From an uncultured Haliea sp. (lineage in GTDB: Bacteria; Pseudomonadota; Gammaproteobacteria; Pseudomonadales; Halieaceae): 64,000 nucleotides of DNA. The notes below the pieces were generated by a model, which did not search any database, was not told where the DNA came from, and worked only from the letters and a program-made list of their open reading frames with translations. The position numbers and the translations under genes are program-made. Location of the stretch: assembly GCA_947258585.1 (NCBI GenBank), contig CAMYIZ010000047.1, positions 154,741-218,740 on the forward strand, written 5' to 3'. Position 1 is the first letter of the stretch. Each line of letters starts with the position of its first letter. This document shows, one piece after another, positions 1-6,937 of the stretch.

Positions 1-1
1 A

Positions 2-526
2 AGCGGCGAAGTCCTGCTTGAGCTGCCCATTGGCACAGGCATGATCGCGCCCCCGATCAGCTACGCTATCGATGGCCGACAATACATCGCGGTCATGGCC
101 GGCTGGGGTGGCCCCGCCTTCAACACCCTGGGAGGCGACGAGGCGCTACTCGACTTTGATAACGCCGGCCGGTTGCTGGTATTTGAACTGGATGGGGCTC
201 CAGTGCCACTCCCACCCCCCGTCCCGCCACGAGGGCCGATACCGCCCCAGCCCGAGCTGGCGACAGATGCCGCCACACTGGAGCGTGGACGATTGCTGTA
301 TGTCTACAACTGCGGGGGCTGTCACGGCATGTATGGCAGCACACCGATGTTGCCCGACCTGCGACGTATGACCCTGGAAAAACATGCGCTGTTTCAGGAC
401 ATCGTGCTGGGAGGCCTGCTGGAGAATGCCGGCATGTCGAGTTTTGCCGATACCCTGAGTGAAGCGGAGACAGAAGCGATACAGGCCTATATCGTGTCCC
501 TGGCGAATGCCAGCCGGGACGAATAA
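2..526 (+). CDS. PQQ-dependent alcohol dehydrogenase with C-terminal cytochrome c domain (3' end only)
   Basis: The reading frame is open from the left edge, so only the last 174 residues are present. The first part (ISYAIDGRQYIAVMAGWGG) is the typical last propeller blade of quinohaemoprotein alcohol dehydrogenases, where substrate alcohol is oxidised on PQQ. A proline-rich linker follows, and then a cytochrome c domain with one haem-binding motif, CGGCH, and a distal Met region (ENAGMSSFAD). Such enzymes are periplasmic and pass electrons from PQQ to the haem and on to the respiratory chain. The start, signal peptide and PQQ ligands lie outside the window. It converges on the P450 gene, with 31 bases between the stop codons. 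Family assignment is firm; the substrate is unknown. Confidence 0.9.
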   Translation, partial: SGEVLLELPIGTGMIAPPISYAIDGRQYIAVMAGWGGPAFNTLGGDEALLDFDNAGRLLVFELDGAPVPLPPPVPPRGPIPPQPELATDAATLERGRLLYVYNCGGCHGMYGSTPMLPDLRRMTLEKHALFQDIVLGGLLENAGMSSFADTLSEAETEAIQAYIVSLANASRDE

Positions 527-557
527 CCCGGCTCAGCCCAAGGCGCCCAGGGCTTGC

Positions 558-1898
558 CTATTGCCTGGCCCGCCAGCGCACCGGCAGTGTCTTCACCCCG
601 CGCTGGAAATTGGAACGCAGGAAGGTCGGTGTTCCGGTCAGCTCGAAGTGGTCAAACCTGCGCCCCAGCTCAGTAAACAGCGCCCGCATCTGCGCCACTG
701 CCAGCTGCGCGCCAATGCAGAAGTGGGGGCCGTGGCCAAAGCTCAGGTGCGGGTTGGGATCGCGGCGGATGTCAAACACCGCGGGATTACTGAATACCCT
801 GTCGTCGTGGTTGGCGGACAGGAAGGAGAGCAGCACTTTGTCGCCGGCCCGGATGTCCACGCCACCGAGACTGGTGTTCTCGGCCGCGGTGCGCCGGAAG
901 TTCATCACCGGGGTCCACCAGCGCAGCATCTCTTCCACCGCCCCCGGCACCAGGTCGGGAGTGTCCTGTAGCTCGCGCCACGCAGCCGGGTGCTGCAGCA
1001 GCGCCAGCATGCCTCCGGGAATGGCGTTGCGCAGGGTCTCGTTGCCGGCCACCGCAAACAGCCAGAACATGTTCTCGAACTCGGCGATGGTGAGCTTGCC
1101 ACCCTCCTCGTCAATCTGTGCCAGCAGGATGGACATCACATCGTCACCCGGGTGTTCGCGCTTGTACTCCGCCAGCAGGTGCGCATAGCAGTAGAGATCG
1201 TCCATGCCGTGCCGGGACCGGGGGTCCGGCATGCGACCCTCGGCATCCGGTAGCGGGCGCCGCTTCAGTGCCTCCTTGGCCATTGGGGTGCCGCGGGAAG
1301 CGTCGAACCGCGCGGAGCCTGCGTACTCCGGATCCTGATAGCCGATCACCCGGTTCGCCCAGTCGAACATCAGGTAGCGGTCCTCGCTGGGCAGGCCAAA
1401 GATGTCCGCCAGGCACAGCAGGGGCATGTCGGAGGCGATGTCCTTGACGAAGTCGCACTCGCCGGCCTGCGCCCCACCGATCACCCGCTCGACGATGGCG
1501 GCGGCATGCTGGCGTATGCTGTCCTCCAGCTGACGAATTGCCCGCGAGGTAAAGGCATTGATCAACATGCGGCGCAGGCGGGTATGATCCGGCGGGTCCA
1601 TGTTCAGCATCATTTGCTGCACGTAGGCGAGGTCGTCCGGCGTTGCCGGATCCCGCAGCTGGGTACCGCCCACCTGCGAGGAAAAGATTCTGGCGCTCTT
1701 CAATGCCTGCTGAACCTCCGCGTGGCGGGTGACAAACCAGAATCCCTTGCCACCCGGCCACTGGGGCAGTTGATGCTCTTCCACCCAAACTACCGGCCCC
1801 TGTGCGCGCAAGGCCGCCAGCGCCTCGAAAGGTACGCCCTGCTGGTAGACCAGGGGATCGTAGACGAACTGCAAACGCGACTGGTCCAGTGCCTTCAT
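558..1898 (-). CDS. Cytochrome P450 monooxygenase
   Basis: A 446-residue soluble bacterial class I P450. The I-helix oxygen-activation motif is AGNETLRN, the K-helix ExxR is seen in EEMLRW, and the haem-thiolate loop is FGHGPHFCIG with the Cys ligand. The overall layout resembles CYP125/CYP142-like bacterial P450s that oxidise hydrophobic substrates, but I cannot assign a substrate. Its ATG overlaps the stop of the MarR gene in an ATGA (4 bases), so it is the last gene of an MBL hydrolase-MarR-P450 operon. No ferredoxin or ferredoxin reductase is adjacent, so redox partners must come from elsewhere. Family assignment is very secure. Confidence 0.95.
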   Translation of the reverse strand: MKALDQSRLQFVYDPLVYQQGVPFEALAALRAQGPVVWVEEHQLPQWPGGKGFWFVTRHAEVQQALKSARIFSSQVGGTQLRDPATPDDLAYVQQMMLNMDPPDHTRLRRMLINAFTSRAIRQLEDSIRQHAAAIVERVIGGAQAGECDFVKDIASDMPLLCLADIFGLPSEDRYLMFDWANRVIGYQDPEYAGSARFDASRGTPMAKEALKRRPLPDAEGRMPDPRSRHGMDDLYCYAHLLAEYKREHPGDDVMSILLAQIDEEGGKLTIAEFENMFWLFAVAGNETLRNAIPGGMLALLQHPAAWRELQDTPDLVPGAVEEMLRWWTPVMNFRRTAAENTSLGGVDIRAGDKVLLSFLSANHDDRVFSNPAVFDIRRDPNPHLSFGHGPHFCIGAQLAVAQMRALFTELGRRFDHFELTGTPTFLRSNFQRGVKTLPVRWRARQ

Positions 1899-2389
1899 GC
1901 CGGTGACTCCTGCTCCAGGCTTGCCGCCCGCTGCCGCAGCTTGCCCAACAGATACATGAAATCGCGGTATTCGCTCACCGACAGGCAGTCCAGCAACTGG
2001 CCCTCCCAGGCCAGCGCGTGGGGCACCAGGTCCCCATACAGCGCCAGACCCGCCGCCGTCAGGGCGAGGTCCCGGGCACGGTTATCCTCCTCCTTGCGGC
2101 GCTGGACCAGCAGGCCCCGGGCAGCCAGCGTCTTCACTGCCCGGGAGACCTTACTCTTTTCCATTCCGGTGGTCGTGACAATCTGCTTGGCATTGAGTAC
2201 GCCGTGCTCCGCCAGATTGGCCAGCACGCGCCACTCGGGAATGCTCAGCCCGTACTCACCGGCGTAGATACGTGACAGTCCGGTACTGATCCGGTCCGCC
2301 AGGTTGTTGACCAGATAGGGCAGGAAACTCTCGAGCTGCAGTTCCCGTCGCGCTGGTTCAGCCACTTGCCGGCTCTCCATGGCGCACAT
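1895..2389 (-). CDS. MarR-family transcriptional regulator
   Basis: A 164-residue winged-helix regulator. The DNA-binding segment reads LSIPEWRVLANLAEHG followed by the recognition-helix region TGMEKSKVSRAVKTL and a wing with QRRKEEDNRARDLAL. MarR proteins usually repress nearby genes and release DNA on binding an aromatic or otherwise toxic ligand. I chose the ATG at 2389, which overlaps the MBL stop by one base (TGATG); an ATG at 2380 is also possible. It sits between the hydrolase and the P450 and probably controls this operon. It may also control the divergent hydroxylase operon, since two related inverted repeats (3402-3417 and 3520-3535) lie in the shared intergenic region. The control role is inferred. 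Confidence 0.92.
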   Translation of the reverse strand: MCAMESRQVAEPARRELQLESFLPYLVNNLADRISTGLSRIYAGEYGLSIPEWRVLANLAEHGVLNAKQIVTTTGMEKSKVSRAVKTLAARGLLVQRRKEEDNRARDLALTAAGLALYGDLVPHALAWEGQLLDCLSVSEYRDFMYLLGKLRQRAASLEQESPA

Positions 2390-3351
2390 CAATCCTGCAG
2401 CTGGTCCCAGACCTCCTGGTCGCGCTCTGCCGTCCAGATCCGTGGCCAGTCGATCCCTTCAAATTCGTCCCACAGGCGCTGCACGTCAAAGGGCAGGCAG
2501 TGCTCGAAAATGGGCCAGCGTCCAAATTTTGGCTCGAGGTGGGTGTGGGTGGCCTCAAAGGCTTCCTTCAGGCTGCCGCCGGCCCGGTGCACTTCGCCGA
2601 CCTTGGAGATCATGCCCTCGAGGAAACCGCGTGTCTGCTCAATCGCTGCATCCACCGCCGCCCGCCCTTTTGCCGTCGCCCCGCGCCCACCGATCAGGGT
2701 CTCGGCACCAAAGGCCTTGACCTGGTCCAGGGTACCGGTGGACCAGTCGAAGTGGAATGCATCACCGGTATACAGCGCCGCTTCGGCCTCCACCAGATCA
2801 CCGGCAAACAGGATCTTGTGCTTTGGCAGCCAGGCGCAGATGTCACCCGCCGTGTGGCCGCGGCCGCAGTACTGCAATACCAGGTCGCCGCGATCACCGC
2901 CCAGTGGAATTTCCAGGCGATCATTGAAGACAATATCCGGGTGGGTCAGGCCCGGGATACCCTCCGGCTCCCGGAACAGCCGCGGCATGCGCCCGAACTC
3001 ACTGTCCCAGTCCTGCTTGCCGCGCTCGTTGATCAGGAATCGGGTCTGTTCGTGGGCGATGATCGACTCTGCCTCAAACGCGGAGGCGCCGAGCACCCGC
3101 ACCGCATGATAGTGGGACAGTACCAGGTACTTGACCGGCTTGTCGGTGTGCTCACGCAGCCTGGCCAGCCAGTCACGGGCGGCGCGGGGTGTCGCGCGCG
3201 CCTCGAAGGCAACCACAAAATCCTCGCCTTCAATCGCGCCGATATTGGGATCGCCTTCCGCGGTCAGCGCGTAGACGCCATCCGCGAGGATTTCCAGGGT
3301 TTCCACTTTTTCGCCGAGGTCGGCGGAGGATGCAAACGGTTTCTTGGCCAT
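2389..3351 (-). CDS. MBL-fold metallo-hydrolase
   Basis: A 320-residue metallo-beta-lactamase-fold protein. The expected HxHxDH signature appears as SHYHAVRVLGAS: both His of HxH are present but the usual Asp-His is replaced by Val-Arg. The later metal motif is present as GRGHTAGD and AGDLVE. I chose the ATG at 3351 (MAKKPF); a longer frame begins at 3396 but adds an unlikely Cys-rich leader. It is the first gene of the MBL-MarR-P450 operon, and the candidate promoter at 3387-3415 lies just upstream. The substrate is unknown; the altered motif suggests a subfamily with changed metal use rather than a dead enzyme. Fold assignment is firm, function is open. Confidence 0.88.
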   Translation of the reverse strand: MAKKPFASSADLGEKVETLEILADGVYALTAEGDPNIGAIEGEDFVVAFEARATPRAARDWLARLREHTDKPVKYLVLSHYHAVRVLGASAFEAESIIAHEQTRFLINERGKQDWDSEFGRMPRLFREPEGIPGLTHPDIVFNDRLEIPLGGDRGDLVLQYCGRGHTAGDICAWLPKHKILFAGDLVEAEAALYTGDAFHFDWSTGTLDQVKAFGAETLIGGRGATAKGRAAVDAAIEQTRGFLEGMISKVGEVHRAGGSLKEAFEATHTHLEPKFGRWPIFEHCLPFDVQRLWDEFEGIDWPRIWTAERDQEVWDQLQD

Positions 3352-3386
3352 GGATACACTCGTCCTGTCAGTCAAACAATAGAGGC

Positions 3387-3415
3387 AACATAGCACAGAC
3401 TAGTTGCATAGCCAA
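3387..3415 (-). promoter_or_regulatory. Candidate sigma-70 promoter of the MBL-MarR-P450 operon
   Basis: On the minus strand, TTGGCT (3415-3410) and TATGTT (3392-3387) are separated by exactly 17 bases, each matching 4 of 6 consensus positions. The -35 box lies inside the inverted repeat at 3402-3417, which would suit repression by the MarR protein of the operon. It is seen by eye only; no transcript data. Confidence 0.45.
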
Positions 3416-3417
3416 CT
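3402..3417. promoter_or_regulatory. Candidate MarR operator 1
   Basis: Inverted repeat AGTTG-N6-CAACT overlapping the -35 box of the leftward operon. The flanking 8-mer TAGTTGCA (3401-3408) recurs in opposite orientation (TGCAACTA, 3521-3528) in the second repeat near the rightward operon, as expected for two sites of one regulator. Confidence 0.45.
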
Positions 3418-3481
3418 TTAATCACGACGCCAGAGAAAGCACAATGGCGTCATAAACTCCTTTCAAAATAGATTACACCTG

Positions 3482-3510
3482 TTGTAAGCGGATCGCCTAT
3501 CCGATATATT
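3482..3510 (+). promoter_or_regulatory. Candidate sigma-70 promoter of the hydroxylase-DUF2783-hmgA operon
   Basis: TTGTAA (3482-3487) and TATATT (3505-3510) are spaced by 17 bases in an AT-rich stretch. The -10 box matches 5 of 6 consensus positions. The predicted start point falls near 3517, just before operator 2, and about 45 bases before the chosen start codon at 3562. Confidence 0.5.
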
Positions 3511-3519
3511 TAATCTCGT

Positions 3520-3535
3520 TTGCAACTATAAGCAA
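3520..3535. promoter_or_regulatory. Candidate MarR operator 2
   Basis: Inverted repeat TTGC-N8-GCAA just downstream of the rightward -10 box, containing TGCAACTA, the same 8-mer seen inverted in operator 1. Binding here would block early transcription of the hydroxylase-hmgA operon. Confidence 0.4.
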
Positions 3536-3561
3536 GGCCCAGACCCCAGAGGATGCGCAGC

Positions 3562-5253
3562 ATGGCGAGCACCTACACCAACCCGGAGTATCCCTACCGC
3601 AGAAGCCCTGACCAGGATGCAGCCGCACCGGTGCACCACCCGGTGATCATCGTCGGTGGCGGCCCTGCGGGCCTGGCGGCGGCCATGGACCTCGCCCTGC
3701 AGGGCATCAAGACGGTGGTGCTGGACGACAACAACACCGTCAGCGTGGGCTCCCGGGCCATCTGCATCGCCAAGCGCACCCTGGAGATTTGCGATCGCTA
3801 CGGCTGCGCCCGACCGATGATCGACAAGGGTGTGATCTGGAAGCATGGCCGGGTGTACTTCGGCGAAGAGCAGATCTATGAATTTGACCTGCTTCCCGAA
3901 CAGCACCACAAGATCCCCGCCTTCATCAACCTGCAGCAATACTACTTCGAGGAATACATGGTGGATCGCTGCCGGCAGATGCCGCTCATCGACCTGCGCT
4001 GGCTGCACAAGGTGACCGAGGTAACGAGCAGCGCCGACCGGGCGACTATCGTGGTCGAGACCCGGGAGGGGCCCTATCGCCTCAGCTGTGACTATCTGCT
4101 GGTTGCCGATGGCGCCAACAGCCCGATCCGCGAGTCCCTGGGCCTGGAGAGCAAGGGACAGGTGTTCGAGGACCGCTTCCTCATTGCCGACATCGTCATG
4201 GAGGCGGATTTTCCGGCGGAACGCCGGTTCTGGTTCGATGCACCCTTCCATCCCGACCAGTCCACCCTGCTGCACAAGCAGGCAGACAATGTCTGGCGGA
4301 TCGATTTCCAGCTGGGCTGGGACGCGGACCCCGATGAGGAAAAGAAAATAGAGAACATCCGGCCGCGGGTCGAGGCCATGCTGGGCAAGGAGCGCAAGTG
4401 GGAACTGGAGTGGGCCAGCGTCTACACCTTCCGCTGCCGCAAGATGGACTCCTTCATTCACCAGCGCGTTGTGTTCATGGGCGACGCCGCGCACCAGGTT
4501 TCTCCCTTCGGTGCCCGCGGCGCCAACGGGGCCCTGCAGGGCGTGGAGAACCTGTGCTGGAAGCTGGCAGCAATTCTCGATGGGCGCGCGCCGCCTGCCC
4601 TGCTTGCCACCTACGACACCGAGCGCCAGCACGGTGCCCGGGAAAACATCCTGCACTCCACGCGGGCCACCGACTTCATGACCCCGAAAAATGCGGCCAC
4701 CCGCCTGTTCCGGGACACCGTGCTGGACCTGGCCCGGGATTATCCCTTTGCCCGCAGCCTGGTGAACAGCGGGCGCCTGTCGACCCCCTGCACCTACGAC
4801 GACACGCCGCTCAATACGGCTGACCAGGCAGATTTCGACCCGCGTATGCGCCCCGGCGCGGCCTGCCAGGATGCTCCAATAACAGGCGCCGGGGGCCAAC
4901 AGGAGTGGTTGCTGCAGCGACTGGGCAATCGCTTTGTGCTGCTGCTCTACGGCACATTGCCGGCGAGCGCAGGGCAGCAACTGGAAGCCGCCCTCGCCCG
5001 TCTTAAGCGGGAGGGGAACCGGACCGATGTGTTGTGGATCCTTCCCCAGGGGCAGCAGGGCAGCAAGGACAATGAGGTCGTGGATAGCGAGGGCGTCCTG
5101 GCCCAGCGCTATGACCTGCGGCCGGGTAGCGCTTACCTGATACGTCCGGACCAGCATGTCTGCGCCCGCTGGCGCACGCTGGACGCGGATGCCGTGGTTG
5201 CGGCCGCGCACCGGGCGCTGGGGCAGGACCTGGCAGAGGAGCAGGCCGCATGA
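3562..5253 (+). CDS. FAD-dependent aromatic hydroxylase (PheA/TfdB/MhpA type), first copy
   Basis: A 563-residue flavoprotein monooxygenase. The N-terminal dinucleotide-binding motif is VIIVGGGPAGLAAA, the second FAD/NADH motif is VADGANSPIRESLG, and the GD motif is VFMGDAAHQVSPFGARG. A C-terminal thioredoxin-like domain follows, as in phenol and 3-(3-hydroxyphenyl)propionate hydroxylases. I preferred the ATG at 3562, with AGAGGA seven bases upstream, over the ATG at 3553 that overlaps that site. It overlaps the DUF2783 gene by ATGA and is followed by hmgA. This order suggests hydroxylation of a hydroxyphenylacetate to homogentisate, as in the two-component 3-hydroxyphenylacetate 6-hydroxylase MhaAB of Pseudomonas putida. 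The substrate is inferred from the neighbours. Confidence 0.9.
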   Translation: MASTYTNPEYPYRRSPDQDAAAPVHHPVIIVGGGPAGLAAAMDLALQGIKTVVLDDNNTVSVGSRAICIAKRTLEICDRYGCARPMIDKGVIWKHGRVYFGEEQIYEFDLLPEQHHKIPAFINLQQYYFEEYMVDRCRQMPLIDLRWLHKVTEVTSSADRATIVVETREGPYRLSCDYLLVADGANSPIRESLGLESKGQVFEDRFLIADIVMEADFPAERRFWFDAPFHPDQSTLLHKQADNVWRIDFQLGWDADPDEEKKIENIRPRVEAMLGKERKWELEWASVYTFRCRKMDSFIHQRVVFMGDAAHQVSPFGARGANGALQGVENLCWKLAAILDGRAPPALLATYDTERQHGARENILHSTRATDFMTPKNAATRLFRDTVLDLARDYPFARSLVNSGRLSTPCTYDDTPLNTADQADFDPRMRPGAACQDAPITGAGGQQEWLLQRLGNRFVLLLYGTLPASAGQQLEAALARLKREGNRTDVLWILPQGQQGSKDNEVVDSEGVLAQRYDLRPGSAYLIRPDQHVCARWRTLDADAVVAAAHRALGQDLAEEQAA

Positions 5254-5453
5254 GCAAGCTTAACACCGACACCAACTTCACCGATGCGGACGCGTTCTAC
5301 GCCGCCCTGGCGGATGTCCACCGCGACCGCAGCGATGCCGAGAGCGCGGCCATCAATGCCCGGCTGATTCTGCTGCTGGCGAATCAGGTCGGCGACCAGC
5401 ACATCCTGGAACAGGCACTGGCAATTGCCGGCCAGATCCACATTGAAGAGTGA
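5250..5453 (+). CDS. DUF2783 small protein, probable partner of the first hydroxylase
   Basis: A 67-residue protein with the DUF2783 pattern: an aromatic helix [11 protein letters not shown], an acidic turn [12 protein letters not shown], and [11 protein letters not shown] with a C-terminal helix. It has no signal peptide or membrane segment. Its ATG overlaps the hydroxylase stop by four bases, so translation is coupled. A second DUF2783 gene sits in the same way behind the second hydroxylase (6755-6937). The known two-component hydroxylase MhaAB also pairs a flavoprotein with a very small coupling protein, so I infer a coupling or assembly role. The family call rests on recognised sequence pattern, and the function is inference. 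Confidence 0.82.
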   Translation: MSKLNTDTNFTDADAFYAALADVHRDRSDAESAAINARLILLLANQVGDQHILEQALAIAGQIHIEE

Positions 5454-5460
5454 TACTGCG

Positions 5461-6765
5461 ATGACACTGAACACCCTGGAACTCAGTTACCTCAACGGTT
5501 TTGGCAATGAACATGAGACCGAGGCAATCGCCGGCGCCTTGCCCATCGGGCGCTTCAACCCGCAGCGGGTCAGCCACGGCCTGTATGCGGAGCAGTTCAG
5601 CAGCACCGCCTTTACCGCACCCCGCGCGGCCAACCGGCGCAGCTGGCTCTACCGTATCCGTCCCTCCGTGGTGCAGGGCGACTATGAACCCTGCACCGGG
5701 ACTGGCCAGAGAATCCAGACGGGGCCGCTGGCGGGGCCGACGCCACCGAACATGCTGCGCTGGGACCCCCTGCCCCTCCCCGGTGCCGGTGTGGACCTGC
5801 TGGACGGTTTGACCACCATCGCTACCTGCGGCGATGCCCTGGCCCAGACCGGGCTGGGTATTCACCTCTACGCGGCCAGCGAGTCCATGGGCCAGCGCTA
5901 TTTCTACTCGGCGGATGGCGAGTGGCTGTTCATCCCGCAACAGGGGGAGTTGCTGCTGCGCACTGAATGCGGGCGCCTGCACCTGCAGCCGGGCGACATC
6001 GGCGTTGTGCCACGGGGCATGAAGTTTGCGGTCGACCTGCCCGCGGGCCCCGTCAGGGGGTATATCTGCGAGAACTACGGCGCTCCCCTGACCCTGCCCG
6101 AGCGCGGCCCCGTAGGCGCCAACGGTTTCGCCAATGATCGTGATTTCCAGTATCCCGTCGCAGCCTATGAGGAACTCGAGGGAGAGTTCGAACTGCTGTG
6201 CAAATTCGGTGGCCACATGTACCGCGCCGCCATCGGCCACTCGCCGCTGGACGTGGTGGCCTGGACCGGCAACTCGGCGCCCTACAAGTACACGCTGTCG
6301 CGTTTCAACGTCATGGGATCGGTGAGCTACGACCACCCGGACCCCAGCATTTACACGGTGCTGACCTCGCCGTCGGATACGGCGGGCGTCGCCAACCTCG
6401 ACTTCGTGATCTTTCCCTCACGCTGGATGGTGGCGGAAGACACCTTCCGTCCGCCCTGGTACCACCGCAATATCATGAGCGAGTACATGGGGCTGATCGA
6501 GGGTGTGTACGATGCCAAGGAAGAAGGTTTCGTCCCCGGTGGCAGCAGCCTGCACAACTGCATGTCGCCACACGGTCCGGAGGCCGCGGTGTTCGAGAAG
6601 GCGAGTGCGGCGAAGCTGGCGCCGGAGCGCTACGACAATACGCTCGCCTTCATGCTGGAGTCGCGCTACCTGTACCAGCCCACGCCCTGGGCCCTGGATA
6701 CCGAACTGCGGCAGCGGGACTACATCCGCTGCTGGGACGGGCTGCGGAAAGCGTTCACGACCTGA
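5461..6765 (+). CDS. hmgA: Homogentisate 1,2-dioxygenase
   Basis: A 434-residue protein matching the usual family length. It opens the ring of homogentisate to maleylacetoacetate using Fe(II) and O2, in the cytoplasm. The start motif [12 protein letters not shown] is typical. The iron ligands align with the human enzyme numbering: His335 and Glu341 in [12 protein letters not shown] and His371 in SPHGPE. I chose the ATG at 5461, seven bases after the DUF2783 stop; the longer frame adds a non-homologous leader. No maleylacetoacetate isomerase or fumarylacetoacetase is in the window, so the last two steps must be encoded elsewhere. It converges with the second DUF2783 gene, overlapping it by 11 bases. 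Confidence 0.97.
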   Translation: MTLNTLELSYLNGFGNEHETEAIAGALPIGRFNPQRVSHGLYAEQFSSTAFTAPRAANRRSWLYRIRPSVVQGDYEPCTGTGQRIQTGPLAGPTPPNMLRWDPLPLPGAGVDLLDGLTTIATCGDALAQTGLGIHLYAASESMGQRYFYSADGEWLFIPQQGELLLRTECGRLHLQPGDIGVVPRGMKFAVDLPAGPVRGYICENYGAPLTLPERGPVGANGFANDRDFQYPVAAYEELEGEFELLCKFGGHMYRAAIGHSPLDVVAWTGNSAPYKYTLSRFNVMGSVSYDHPDPSIYTVLTSPSDTAGVANLDFVIFPSRWMVAEDTFRPPWYHRNIMSEYMGLIEGVYDAKEEGFVPGGSSLHNCMSPHGPEAAVFEKASAAKLAPERYDNTLAFMLESRYLYQPTPWALDTELRQRDYIRCWDGLRKAFTT

Positions 6766-6937
6766 GCGCGGTCGCGATGGCTTCCCGGATGCAATCCACA
6801 TCCGGGGCCTGCCGGGCCAGCAGCAGCGCCAGTTTCGCCAGGAACAGGGCCTCCTGTTCAGGCCCGGCCTCGTCGATGGCGGCCGCCAGCAGATCGTAGA
6901 CCTGTTCCAGTTCGCCAAATTCAAGCGTCTGCTTCAT
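6755..6937 (-). CDS. DUF2783-like small protein, probable partner of the second hydroxylase
   Basis: A 60-residue protein aligning by eye with the other DUF2783 protein in this window: [13 protein letters not shown], then [17 protein letters not shown], then a final helix. It starts in an ATGA overlap with the stop of the second hydroxylase, the same arrangement as the first pair. Its 3' end overlaps hmgA by 11 bases on the opposite strand. It is more divergent than the first copy, so the two pairs are probably old paralogues and not a recent duplication. A coupling role is inferred from position only. Confidence 0.75.
   Translation of the reverse strand: MKQTLEFGELEQVYDLLAAAIDEAGPEQEALFLAKLALLLARQAPDVDCIREAIATALRS

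Noticed and set aside
534..552. AGCCC-N10-GGGCT inverted repeat between the PQQ dehydrogenase and the P450
   Set aside because: Five-base arms with a long loop and no T-run; too weak to call a terminator.
3526..5211. A 561-codon open frame on the minus strand opposite the first FAD hydroxylase
   Set aside because: It is antisense to a gene with clear FAD motifs and correct ribosome site; its translation shows no recognisable fold, typical of high-GC shadow frames.
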